Shown here piece after piece: positions 30,931-41,791 of a DNA stretch of 64,000 bases. Within the stretch, counting starts at the first letter, position 1. Each line of letters opens with the position of its first letter. This stretch comes from Beta vulgaris subsp. vulgaris (lineage: Eukaryota > Streptophyta > Magnoliopsida > Caryophyllales > Amaranthaceae). A model generated the notes under the pieces. It made no database searches, was not told the origin of the DNA, and saw only the letters and a program-made list of their open reading frames with translations. The position numbers and the translations under genes are program-made. The DNA is taken from positions 11,593,523 to 11,657,522 of the forward strand of contig NC_079210.1 in assembly GCF_026745355.1 (NCBI RefSeq), given 5' to 3'.

Positions 30931-33212
30931 TGTAACAATTTCCAATACTTCTAAAATCAACTTAATATAAATAAACTCGAAAATCCAAAGGTGTTACGCC
31001 GCGATAATTATTAATAATAACCGCAAGGCTAATGGTTCTAACTAAAACAATAAACAATAAGTTTTAACTAATTATTATTACAGACCAACTAAATAGACTG
31101 TAAAATAATTATTACAAACCAGAACATAAATCTTATAAATGAATAACAGCGGAAGTCTTTTTAAAGTCCTATTAAACCAAAAGGAATCCAACACACTCTT
31201 TAACCCAACTGGAGCTAACTATCTTCAAGTCCCTGCACATTAAACACTGTAATATCAGCCAAAGGCTAAGTAAGATTTAATACTGTAATAAAACCAAAAC
31301 CATTCAATGTGCAGGTAAGATATATAGGAATAACTTACAAATTCATTTAAAAGTCGTACAAATTATATATATATAATTAACTTTCTAAGAACCTCAAATA
31401 CGATGTTTCTTTCTTTCTGAACTATTCAGTAAAACTTTCAAATATAACCTTTCGTAATATGTGAGTAGGAAGTAATAAATAAAAATCTAATAATGAGCTA
31501 GCTAGGCTCACTAGACAAGGTAAACACCAAAGTCCCTAGTATGCATACCCCTAACTTGATAACGAACCAAGAAGAAAGACTAATGGCAAGTGTATTGATC
31601 AACATAAACCCAACTACTAAAATAAATTGTTGAGACACTGTTAACTCAAAATACTTCCAAACTCAAAGAATACCGCTTACCGGCAACCCCACAATAAAAC
31701 TCTATAAACCCTCGTAAGGGTGAGGAACCTCCTCCTTTCAAAAACTCAACTTGGTAACATAGATGAACTTCCTCCTTTTAATATAAATCTCATGAATAAT
31801 CTCATAAACTCTTTCAATATAAATATCGAGAACCATTTAAATCTCAACGTATAAACTTCATAAAACAATCTCATTGTAAAAATAAATTTCCAAACATTAT
31901 AAAACAGATTCTCAACTCATCTGTACAAGCACAGTAAGAAATCTTACCTTATCAGCAATAAAGTCAAACAAACTCAACCTCAAGTCAGAAGGATTCTTCT
32001 ATAAATCCGGAATCTACAATATAATAACATATGTAGTATAAGTTACTCGTGGTACACCTAGAGTTAACTCGACTCTACACATTCCCCGGGCAACAACACT
32101 CATACCATATTTTTGTATAATACAATTCATGTCAAAATATAAATTTGGAGTATATCATATAAATAAAAGAATAAAACTTCAGCCATAAGGCATATTGATT
32201 GTGCAACTAAGCTACATAAGTAATGTAACCATTCACTTGAAACTATTCTTGTGAATATCTTGACTTCAGCCAAGCATTTCATAAACTTTAACATGGCAGT
32301 AGCATCAGGAGACCACAACACTTGCAATTAAAGCATTCTTGCCAAGTATGAATTTTTTTTACAATGACACCACCATTAACCTCAAGACCATAAGAAAATA
32401 ATATTCAGTTGAAATTAGTGCCCAAATTGCATGATCAGTACGAGCATAATCATATTAACAAGGAGACAAAGCAAGTTTCATGACTAAACTTAACTACTCA
32501 CAAACTAAAACACCGCAACAGTAAACCACACTTAATTATCACTAGACTACATACACTCATGCTAATTTCTGATATCTTTCATTGACCAAATAACTACAGT
32601 ATCGTACCAAAAATTCGACAGCTGCAAACAATCCACATAACAATAGTTTTCGGGTAAATTTCGAAACCGACAATATTGCAAAATAAATCCGAAAACATGT
32701 TAACTAAGTCATATCAACCACAAAACATGAATCAATCATGTGAATTTCATGTACTATAAATTTCCCCCAATTCGATTTATCTAAGAACCCTAATTTAACA
32801 ATCCCCAAATTCATATAATCAACCAAATACGAAATTATAACTTGAAATTATAACTTACTTGATTAAAGGGAAATAATGAGAGTAATATTACTCAGAAAAA
32901 GATCTGAAAAACTATTCTTTTGATCCAATCTCGACCCGAAAATCGCAACCCAAAGCAAGTAATAACCCCTTCGAAAACTCACAAAAAGCGAAGCTATTGA
33001 AGAAGAATGGATAAGAGTTGAAGTGTGAAGATGGAAGATGAAGATTTTAGTAACATCTATGATGTTGAAGGTTAAGGGGTTTTATTTTTTTGAAGATGGA
33101 AGAATGTTGCTGACGTTGGAGAAGGTATGCAGAACATCTTCTCCTTTTTGTTCTTTTCTTTTCTTTTTCTTCTTTTTTTTTCACTTTCTCTCTCCTAACA
33201 TAGTGATATGTA
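30931..33212 (-). repeat. chromovirus 5' LTR, truncated at its outer end
   Basis: Matches 23320-25740 from the inner end (TGTAACA...) to the word GTGATATGTA, then diverges into unrelated DNA. The ~170 bp that should contain the start TGTAACACCCC are missing. A 5' deletion has therefore removed the outer LTR end and the remaining Sirevirus LTR sequence. Confidence 0.85.
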
Positions 33213-33299
33213 GAATGGTGAATAATTAGTGAAAGAGTATTAAATATTATATGAGTAATTCAACCCTTAGGTTCAATAAACAGAAAAAAAAAAAATTAT

Positions 33300-33387
33300 T
33301 TCCAAGGAGCAAATGATGGTTGCATGGTTTTTTAGGCAAATCAAGGGTAATTGTGGAATTAAAGAATAGAAACAAGAACAATATTTT
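33300..33387 (+). repeat. duplicated segment, copy A part 1
   Basis: The words ATGATGGTTGCATGG and TGTGGAATTAAAGAATAGAA with their surroundings (about 33311-33387) recur at 35700-35783. Copy A is split by the MITE that follows. Confidence 0.85.
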
Positions 33388-33708
33388 GGGACATTACCCA
33401 TTTTCTTATATATGTCCCAATTATGGATTATTCCCTGCAGGTCCCAAGTTTACCATCTTGTGATTTTTATATGTCCTGAATTACTTATAAACGGTTTAAA
33501 AGTTAAGATTTTCAAACGTTGGCCCCATTTTATAGGTCTTTGTTACTTGCTAAAAGTGTTCGAAGATGGTAAATATTCAAAAATCTTACCTTCTAAACCG
33601 GTTATAAATAACCCGAGACTTGTGAAAATCACAAGATAGTAAACTTGGGATCTATAGGCAATAATCCATAATTGGAACTTATAAAAGAAAATGGGTAATA
33701 GTTGGACC
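33388..33708. mobile_element. foldback MITE with ~130-bp terminal inverted repeats
   Basis: The left arm (ATTACCCATTTTCTTATATA...CCAATTATGGATTATT...CCCAAGTTTACCATCTTGTGA) is mirrored by the right arm read on the other strand (ATTACCCATTTTCTTTTATA...CCAATTATGGATTATT...CCCAAGTTTACTATCTTGTGA). The arms span about 130 bp each with a spacer of about 60 bp. It interrupts a segment whose second copy at 35700-36035 lacks it. The exact ends and target duplication are unclear, so the superfamily is not assigned. Confidence 0.75.
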
Positions 33709-33725
33709 CTCTTGTGAATTTTGTT

Positions 33726-33896
33726 TATTTTATTCTCTCTGTGTAGCTGTATTTGTAACTTATGAAAGTTGTAGCTAAACTCATTGTTCAAATACTTATA
33801 CATCGATTCTTTTTTTATTTTTTGTTCTTTTGGGATAAAACTCACACAATGAATTGACAGAAGAGGTAGAAGCAATACTGCAATAGAAGGATTTTC
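33726..33896 (+). repeat. duplicated segment, copy A part 2
   Basis: From TTTATTTTATTCTCTCTGTG to TAGAAGGATTTT, this repeats 35862-36030 with about 90 per cent or better identity by eye. Confidence 0.85.
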
Positions 33897-34002
33897 AACT
33901 ACTCGTTATTCTCCTTTTTTTTCAGAAAGATTTTATACTTTTTCTGATGGTATATATATATTTATAGATGTGCTGTCACCTAGTTATACTGTCAACAGTA
34001 TT

Positions 34003-34020
34003 GATTAGGGTTATAATTGT
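34003..34020 (+). other. SINE target duplication, left copy (imperfect)
   Basis: GATTAGGGTTATAATTGT, matched with a few differences by GATTAGTGTTATAGTTAT at 34224-34241. Confidence 0.55.
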
Positions 34021-34223
34021 TTTTTGGGCCCTCTTTCGGCATCCCGTGGTAAGATAAATTGCCTCTGGGCTGCTCTTGCATAGGGCCACTCACCCAGAAG
34101 CCCAACAAGCCCCAACTCTCCCCCTTCCTCAACAATATTGAAATTTGCTTCCACCAAGATACGAACCTTGGTCTTGCATGTGGGAGATATGAAGCCATAC
34201 CATTGGACCCAAGGGTCCTAGGT
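34021..34223 (-). mobile_element. tRNA-derived SINE
   Basis: On the - strand the ~200-bp unit begins with a tRNA-like head: box A-like GGTCCAATGGTATGG, and about 40 bp later box B-like GGTTCGTATCTTGG. A G-rich body follows, ending GGGCCCAAAAAA, an A-tail. Both ends are next to a similar 16-18 bp word, as expected for LINE-mediated insertion. Internal pol III promoter boxes would drive its transcription. Family name not known to me. Confidence 0.65.
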
Positions 34224-34229
34224 GATTAG

Positions 34230-34350
34230 TGTTATAGTTATGTGTGTTACCTTATCATTGATACACGAGAAAGTATTTATACATCCCTAAAATATACATA
34301 ATTACTAACTCATTAATACACACAAGGCCTAATATACATAAGGTCCAACA
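34230..34350 (-). repeat. short copia 3' LTR
   Basis: In - orientation, TGTTGGACCTTATG follows a run of ten or more G (polypurine tract). The segment has TATAAATAC and ends ...CTATAACA at 34230. About 120 bp with TG...CA ends, unusually short for an LTR; the 5' partner is missing. The SINE target site overlaps its outer end. Confidence 0.55.
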
Positions 34351-35690
34351 CCCCCCCCCCCAAAGTTGGAGCATGGAGATTATGAATGCCCAACTTGCCA
34401 AGAAGATAGGTGAACTGACACACGCCCAAAGCTTTGGTAAATATATCTGCAAGCTGATCCGAAGTAGGGACATGAGCAGTGACAATAAGACCGGCTTGAA
34501 TAGCATCGCAAATGTAAAGGCAATCAACCTCAATATGCTTAGTACGCTCATGGAAAACCTGATTTTGAGGGATATAAAGAGTTGCATTACTATCACAAAA
34601 GAGAGAGATATGATGAGAAGATTGTACACCAAGACTACTAAAGAGAGCACACAACCACTTTAACTCAGTAGTCACATCAGCAATAGAGCGGTACTCGGCC
34701 TCAGCAGAAGAACGGGAGACAATATGTTGCTTCCGAGTTTTCCAGGAGATGGGAGATGAGCCAATAAATACAATCCACCCAGTAACAAACCGGCGAGTCA
34801 AATGACAACTAGCCAGTCAGAGTCACACCAAGCATTCAATTGCAAGTCATCACTAGAGGAAAGAACAATACCCTGACCTGGACACCGTTTCGAGTAGCGA
34901 ACCACCCGAAGAGAAGCTTCCCAATGATGGTCATAGGGTTGATGCATGAACTGAGCAAGAACATGAACAACATATATATGCCAAGTGGGGACGAGTAAAG
35001 GACAAGTAAATTCGACGACCAATAAGTCGCCGATACTGGCAGGGTACGAATAAAGAGAGTTAGTGGTACGAGATAGAGTATGATGCTGCTCAAGGAGATT
35101 ATCAGAAGGTTAGCTCCTAACAAGCCTGTCTCAGAGATGATATCAAGGGTATATCTCCGTAGATAAGAATAAACCATCGGCACCGCGAGAAACTTCTATC
35201 CCCAAAAAATACTTCAGAGGGCCGAGATCTCTCATGTTAAAACAGTCACCAAGGTAAGTTTTGAAAGAAGTAAGAGCATCATAATCCTTTCCTGAGATGA
35301 TGATGTCATCAACATAAACAAGCACATTCAAGCGAACATCTCCATGACGGTAAGTGAAAAGAGAGTAATCAGAATAGGACTGAGAAAAACCATACTGGCG
35401 AAGGGAGGAGGCAAGCTTAGCAAACCAACAGCGAGGAGCTTGGCGGAGACCATAGAGAGATTTTTATAACCGGCAGACCTTGTTCGCATCTGTAGGACTA
35501 AAACCAGGAGAAAGCTTCATGTAAACCTCCACATCAAGATCACCATGCAGGAAGGCATTATAAACATCCATCTGATGTACTTACCAATGTTGAGATGCAG
35601 CAACAACTAGGAAAGCACGAACAGTAACCATCTTGTCAATCGAAGCAAATGTCTCATTATAATCAACCCCTTCAATCTGATGATTTCCTA
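34338..35690 (-). pseudogene. copia pol remnant: RT and RNase H
   Basis: On the - strand from about 35680: KMVTVRAFLVVAASQHW, then MDVYNAFLHGDLDVEVYMKL, SLYGLRQAPRCWFAKLA, NVLVYVDDIIISGKDYDALT (YVDD motif), MRDLGPLKYFLGIEVSR. Then in other frames come the RNase H blocks CDSDWL, RSSAEAEYRSI, HERTKHIEVDCLYICD and DQLADIFTKAL (34801-34340). Truncated at the RT start, with stops and shifts. Gag, protease and integrase are absent. Its 3' end meets the poly-G tract and the short LTR. Confidence 0.85.
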
Positions 35691-35694
35691 AAAT

Positions 35695-36032
35695 AATTAA
35701 ATTATGATGGTTGCATGGCTTTTAGGCAAATCAAGGATAATTGTGGAATTAAAGAATAGAAACAGGGACAATATTTTAGGTCACCAAAAATGAAATACAA
35801 GCACTATATTATGAGACGGATGGAGTATTATTATCATAGTTTTAATCCTGCTCGTAAACTTGTTTATTTTATTATCTTTGTGTAGCTGTATTCGTAACTT
35901 GTGAAAGTTGTAGCTAAACTCATTGTTCAAATACTCATACATTGATTATTTTTTTATTTTTTGTTCTTTTGGGATAAAACTCACACAACAAATTGACAAA
36001 AGAGGTAGAAGCAATATAGCAATAGTAGGATT
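35695..36032 (+). repeat. duplicated segment, copy B (without MITE)
   Basis: ATGATGGTTGCATGGC... (35700-35783) and TTTATTTTATTATCTTTGTG... (35862-36030) match the two parts of copy A. Between them are about 75 bp, including a GACGGATGGAGTA end like those of Stowaway-type MITEs, where copy A carries the foldback MITE. Both copies end at the word GGATTTT. Confidence 0.8.
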
Positions 36033-36099
36033 TTATCAAAAAAAAAAAATTTGACAATGGGGAAAGAACAAGAAGCTAAAAACTAGTAGTGGTGAATTT

Positions 36100-36430
36100 C
36101 GAACAATAACTAGCGCATAGCTGAGCTATATCATGCGCTCCTGGAACTTGTTGGTGATTCACCTTCAAAAGAAAACACCATGAAAATGATATTGTGAATT
36201 GTTGTATCTTGTTAATAGTCCAGTAGATCGATGTAGGTTCATCCAAAGAAGATTATAGCGCAGTAATAAGCTTTGAGCAATCTGTGAGGAAAGTAATATG
36301 CTGCAAGTTGTGTAAGTGAGCCCACTGTAAAGCTTGAAGGAATGTTTGGCTTTCAGCATGGACAACCGAACTAGCTAGACCATAAGTACCCCCTCCATTA
36401 GCAACAAACTACAACGATGAAGATGGTATA
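36100..36430 (-). pseudogene. LINE C-terminal RNase H (RVT_3)
   Basis: Frames near 36420-36110 read GYGLASSVVHAESQTFLQAL, QWAHLHNLQHITFLTDCSKL and then HQVPGAHDIAQLCA-like residues. The A-E-(S/A)...AL...TDC.KL pattern is that of the archaeal-type RNase H appended to some plant L1 elements. Frameshifts interrupt it. Confidence 0.65.
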
Positions 36431-36599
36431 TGCAGGGTCCAAGCATAACCCATAACTCTTGTTTCTTTCTTCCATGTTGCATCGAAAATTATTACATATT
36501 GCGGGTGGGTGGACTGAGTTACCCCCAAATGTACCGCTAGAAAACCTGGTGGAGATTGCATATCTTATTTTGGTGGATGAAGAAAACGTAGATTATTAA

Positions 36600-37265
36600 A
36601 ACAAGGTAAAGTTACAAGCTAAGAGTCAACCTCAGCAATATCCTGAAGTTGTCGTAAAACTCGGACAACATCAGGGCCAATATTTCGGAAAAGGCGCTCA
36701 TTTCTATGAAACCATATGCTCCAAAGGGTCCAAATGAAACTCTGAAGTTTTGATCCCTGGAATCCATCCTCGCTATGAGAAAAGTAGGATATGTGTAGCA
36801 ACCTAATCAGAGTAGTTTATTGGGCTACCATGTGAGTTCTGAAAAATGAAAATTAACCTGTTGCCAAGTGCTTTGAGCTATAGGACAGTCTTGAAAAAAA
36901 TGTTGTAGAGTTTCAAGTTCTTGGTGGCAAATATCATAAGAATGGGTGACTGGCATCCTTCGTTTAACCAACTGTTCTTTTGTAGGTAGCCAGATAAAGA
37001 ATTTCCATTTTGGGAGGATTAGGAGGTTCCATAAAATCTTAAAAGCCTTGATATTCTCCTCTCTTAGAGAACGAGGGGTATTGGAATGTTGTTGTAGCAA
37101 ACATGCATAAGCTGTTTTTGAAGGAAAGTGACCAGACGGATGATGAGCCCAAACCATGAAATTCCCACTAGATTGAGCAGGGAGCTCCATCGATAGAATA
37201 TCATGGGAATCCTTGAATGAGAAAAAAGTCCTAACCAAAGCTATTTTCCACACCTGGTTTTCCAC
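36600..37265 (-). pseudogene. LINE zf-RVT region
   Basis: 37265-36825 encodes GHFPSKTAYACLLQQHS, ILWNLLILPKWKFFIWLPTK and CHQELETLQHFFQDCPIAQS (C-X2-...-H-...-C, zf-RVT pattern). 36801-36619 continues FIWTLWSIWFHRNERLFRN, the usual 'W.IW..RN...F' block. A short gap with frame change separates them. Confidence 0.75.
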
Positions 37266-37589
37266 ATTAATGAAATCATTAACTCGAGAACTAGTTATCA
37301 GGCATAGGGAAACTGAGCTCTTTGCAATAGGGACTCTTCCATGAAGCCAGGCAGAAGAAAAAGTTTTCAGTGAAAACCCATTACCAAGTTTTCAAGAGCG
37401 ATTTTGAAACAATTGACATTCCGCCAACTACAAACCTTTAATGCTCGAAGATCGACATGCGCCTATCTTATGAACATATTTACCAGTAGAAAGAGCAAGT
37501 GGTTTGATAGCTTGGAAAAATTAAGACATCAAAAAAGTAGGTTTAGTGTACATGTACCATACTTTTTTCATGGGGAAGATCTTGTTTAG

Positions 37590-39001
37590 AATATGGAGAG
37601 AGCGAACCCCTATGCCACCTAAACCTTTTGGTAGATGGATCCGTTCTTCTTGACCTAGTGGATACATGATCTATCCTTGTTTGACCACAGGAAGGCCATT
37701 ATCATTGCATCTAGGCGGTTTGTTATAGTAATAGGAATAGCAGAGGAAGATAAAATATGAGAAATCATAGCTATTAGGACTATATTGATGAGTATCACCT
37801 TAGTTGGCACAGAAAAAAGAAGACTATTCCAACTTAGTAGTTTTTGTGAGAGGACATCAATAAGAAAGTGGAAATGGCTATTTTTTTTATTGTTGAATAT
37901 CCAGGGACACCCCAAGATGGTACAATATATTATCCCTATGTTCCATATGAAGAATATCCTTAAACATGATTTGAGAGCTAGAAGAGGTGTTAGGACTAAA
38001 CTTAACATAGGATTTGTGGAAGTTTATTTTGGAGCCATTAAATAAAGCAAAACCGGTTATTAATAGAAGTTAAGTGGATACAAGCAGCTTGGGAGGTTTT
38101 AAAGAAAAGTAGTGCATCATCAGCAAAAAACAAATGTGAAATCGAAGGGCTACGTCGAGCCACTTTTATGCCTTTGAAGAGATTTAAGTCCTCCCCAAGT
38201 GTAAGCATTCGAGAGTATATATCCATACACAAGATAAAAAGATATGGTGAAAGGAGATCACCTTGTGAAGCCCACATTTTGGATAGAAAGGCCAAGAGAG
38301 ATGCCCATTCAGTAGAATCCTGAATGAAACCGAAGTAACACATTGCATAATCCATGTCACCCATATAGGTGGGAACCCATAAGCTTGCAGCACTTTTGCA
38401 AGGAAGGTCAAATATATTCTATCATAAGCTTTGTTAAGATCAATCTTGACTGCAGCATACAAATTTGTGGTAGATCTTGGCGGTTGATAAAGTGGTGTAA
38501 TTCATGTGATAATAAAACATTATCCGTCATGCTACGGCCTGGAAAAAAAGCATGCTGGTATGAGGAGACCAGTGATGATAGAACCGACTTCATTCTAAGT
38601 ACTAGACACTTTGCTATAGACTAGTAAATGGTATTACAAAGGCTAATGGGGCGCAACTGTGAAACTTCCGTAGGATTGAGGACTTTATGTAACATCACTA
38701 GGAGAGTGTTATTCCATGCTTTAAGAAGAAAACCATTATGAAAGAAGCCCTGAATGGCTGTAATTATATCACAACCAATGAGATCCCAACGAATTTTATA
38801 AAATTCAGCCGTAAAACCATCCGATCCTGGAAACTTGGAGTCTGCAATCAAGAACATAGCATGTTTAATCTCCTCAACACTGAAAGGTTGTGAGAGTATA
38901 GCCTGTTGTTGCGTATTTAGCGCAAGTAATTCAAGCTCTCTTAACACTTGGTTGGTTTCATCATCACTACTAGTAGTACTAGTATTGGAGAAAATATACA
39001 T
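37590..39001 (-). pseudogene. LINE reverse transcriptase, frameshifted
   Basis: 39001-38621 gives PGSDGFTAEFYKIRWDLIGC and VLNPTEVSQLRPISLCNTIY. 38593-38408 gives HAFFPGRSMTDNVLLSHEL. 38462-38184 gives VKIDLNKAYDRIYLTFLAKV. 38364-38038 gives SQGDLLSPYLFILCMDIYSR and SHLFFADDALLFFK with an intact FADD active site. 38008-37655 covers the thumb/connection region. The blocks are in order but in several frames. Some stops may be recent, since each piece is well conserved. Confidence 0.85.
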
Positions 39002-40130
39002 CTAAAAATCTTGAATAATAGACATAATATGTTGAGGGTCAGTAGCGCAATTTCCTTGAACATCCTTGAGAGAGATAATATCATTTCCTGTTTTACGCTT
39101 GCGAATCTTAGTATATAATAATTGAGAGGGGCGATCCCCAAGTAGCGTCCATTGATGCTTCATACGTTGTTTCCAATATAGGAACCCTTTTTCCATGTGT
39201 TGATGTGTTGATGTAATGGATTGTAGATATTCTTGGCCACTAGCCGTGTTATGTACTCTTTGACCCATTAATGCAAGAGTTTCACTCAGTTCTTTCCAAT
39301 TTATCCCATGAGTCTTCTTATGGCTTAAACACCAATGTCGTAGTTTTTTGCTGAAGAAGACCAAGTTTTTTTGTGTATTACAAACATCAATGATTCATTG
39401 AAATAAAGTGACCAATCTTCCTTAATAATCGCAACAACTGGATGCGAATGTAAACGCCATGATTCAATCTGATAGGGTCTTTTAGAATCATGGTAGTGAT
39501 CATACGTAGCATAGATGATGGCTACATTATTTGAGCACGGAATAGGTTCATGGTAAACAATATGGTTTGGGAACAAAGTGGGCCATGATGCTGAAACATA
39601 AGCCCTATCTAGCCTTTCCAGGAGTAAGACAGACCCTAGTTGTTTCGTTGTCCATGTAAAACGCATTTTTGGAAAGGAACCTCTACCATATTTGATTTAA
39701 ATCTCCAATTCATAAAATCATTCCATCCACGAATAGTACTAGAGCCACCAAGTTTATATTCATATTTTTCAACTTGGTTAAAATCTCCGATAATTATACA
39801 ATAGGTCAAATAAGATAAATATTGAAGTAAAATATCCCATACTTCAGCCCTATCTTGAATGACATGAGCCCCATAAAAGAAACACACATTCCATTGAGTC
39901 CCATTTGGCTCATAAATATTACATAAGATGAAATTTTGACAGGCATGCATGATGGAAACCTGATTACTAGTAAACCCTAGAACTACTAAACCTCCTTTTG
40001 ATCCTAAAGCATCATTAACAACAACAAAATTAGGATTCAAGTGGCTTAATTTTGTTTGAGCTAGACTAACTGATGATTTTATTTCTAACAAGAAAATAAA
40101 CATAGGGTGATGAGTATGATAAAGCAAAAA
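39002..40130 (-). pseudogene. LINE endonuclease domain and linker
   Basis: 40127-39636 reads SKGGLVVLGFTSNQVSIMHA, FILCNIYEPNGTQWNVCFFY and YCIIIGDFNQVEKYEYKLGG (GDFN motif). After a shift, 39666-39325 reads FTWTTKQLGSVLLLERLDRA (R-L-D-R-A block), but the usual SDH motif reads near YDHYHDSKRP. 39364-39002 is the RT-proximal linker (YWKQRMKHQWTLLGDRPSQL). Confidence 0.8.
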
Positions 40131-40191
40131 AAATATGCATATGCAAGGGAATTTTCACTAGATATTCCCCTTGCATTCCAGGAAATGACCC

Positions 40192-41791
40192 TCATAAGAA
40201 CCTTGTAGGATGTATAAGGTCAACCCCAACACCTTCAGGGGGAGACAGAGAAAGCACCATGGAAAATTGTATTTCCATGTCATCATTTCCATCAGCAGGA
40301 ACAACACTTGAAGTTGAAGCTTCATTGTGAAATTTGAATTTTTTAAGAGAAAGAGGAGAATCTGGCACTGCATGACGCTTTTGGGCATTGGATAGCTTAG
40401 AGGTAATTTCAATTCCAGCTTCTACACCAAAATCCTCAGCCATAGTGATTTCAGTTTTGGAATTTGGCTTTCACTAGGCTTCACCTTTATCAATCCACCA
40501 CATTAAAACCCCCTTTGCTTTCCAACCTTTCCCATTTTACACGCCGACGTTTTAAGGCCCAATCTGTATCGATATGATTTGGATGTAGAGTTTCAGTACT
40601 TGCTCCCACCTATTTACTCCTAGCTAGGTCTGGAGCCCTTCTTTTCTTTTTAGGCCATAAAGTAGTGGAGATATGGAAACCATGCAAAGTAGGTGGAGCT
40701 CGCGGAGATTGGGGAGAATTAGGAGGATCTTCTTCCACAATAGGCCTTTCTTGAGATGGTGACGAGTGTGTGAAAGACGAAAAATGCGAGGTAGGTGAAT
40801 GATGAAAAGTGGTAGGATGCACTCTAGATCTTTGGTTCAAGGAGCGCAACATAGTACGTGACCGCTGTCATGCATGAGAGAGAGAACCAGATTATGGGAT
40901 AATACTAATAGGTTACAAAGGCGATGAAAAAGGCCTAGATTGCACCACTCGAGGCAGAGCAGACCCTTAATTCACAATTTCATGAAGAAGACCCGAATTA
41001 TGTTGCTCTGATGGCCCTTGCAACAGAGGATTAGTTTGCACAACTAGTTGGTCCCTAGTTTGTTGTTGGGCCCAATCAGCAATGCCCAAGACTTGAAAGA
41101 GTGTCTGACGTGCTGGGGGTTAATTATGGGATGACTCATCACGAGTCTGAAGCCCATGTGCTGAAAGAGGTGGAGAATGGGCTCGAGTTTAAGATGGATA
41201 ATATTGGGCATATGGATCCGAAGATAGCCCAAACCTTCTTCCTGTGTATTGAATTAAATTTACTTCGTCAGTTATATCCCTTGGAGGAGGTGTGGCAGTT
41301 TTGTTTTCTTGCGCATCCAAAGAAAAGTCGGGATTCCCACCAAAATTTCTTCACCCGAGAAATATTGATCAGAACCTTCAGAATATGAGCCAGAAGGAAA
41401 TTCTTGATGCCCAGAATTATCATCACTATCAGAGGGTGAAAGAGGGTGATTTTGAGGGTAATCTTCACGGTCTTCTATATGTTACAAAAGGCTAACTTGC
41501 ATGTTCCTAAATCGGAACCGATCTGGGATCCCCTCAAGAATATTGGTATAATACGCAAGGCTCATTGGCCCATAAAGAACCCTTCTGCCTAATTGCTCCA
41601 GGTCAGCTAGTCGGATGCGAATATGGCGGTGCGCTTCATATTCAGAAAGATTACAAGATCTCATATAATGCCCTGCACATCCACACTTCTTGCAAAACTT
41701 GAAAACATGTTCATAACGAAAATAAACCCAAATTACCTGAGAGTCGAAAATTGGTAAGAAACAACCTAGGATTAGAGGTTTGGAGAGATCA
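40192..41791 (-). pseudogene. LINE ORF1 C-terminal part with zinc knuckle
   Basis: Just left of the solo LTR, 41790-41482 reads LHDLSKPLILGCFLPIF and FCKKCGCAGHYMRSC, a CCHC zinc knuckle, as in DUF4283/zf-CCHC_4 ORF1 proteins. Broken, Pro/Ser/His-rich sequence follows (for example 40852-40610). 40443-40192 (MAEDFGVEAGIEITSKLSNA and on) is probably the ORF1 tail or the ORF2 start. Confidence 0.65.

Larger units (their letters stand above)
23320..33212 (-). mobile_element. Ty3/gypsy chromovirus (Tekay/Del-like)
   Basis: A - strand element with long LTRs (23320-25740 and 30931-33212), PBS, gag, protease, RT, RNase H, integrase and a C-terminal chromodomain, in gypsy order. LTRs of about 2.4 kb and a chromodomain fit the Tekay lineage. 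It sits inside the Sirevirus 3' LTR. The outer end of its 5' LTR (right side) is lost, so no 5-bp target duplication can be checked. The LTR copies differ by few substitutions, which suggests a rather young insertion, but the coding region already has stops and frameshifts. Confidence 0.85.

Noticed and set aside
33313..36032. Segments A and B as the two LTRs of the copia remnant between them
   Set aside because: The remnant has its own poly-G tract and TG..CA LTR start at about 34350; A and B lie outside that and do not begin or end TG..CA.
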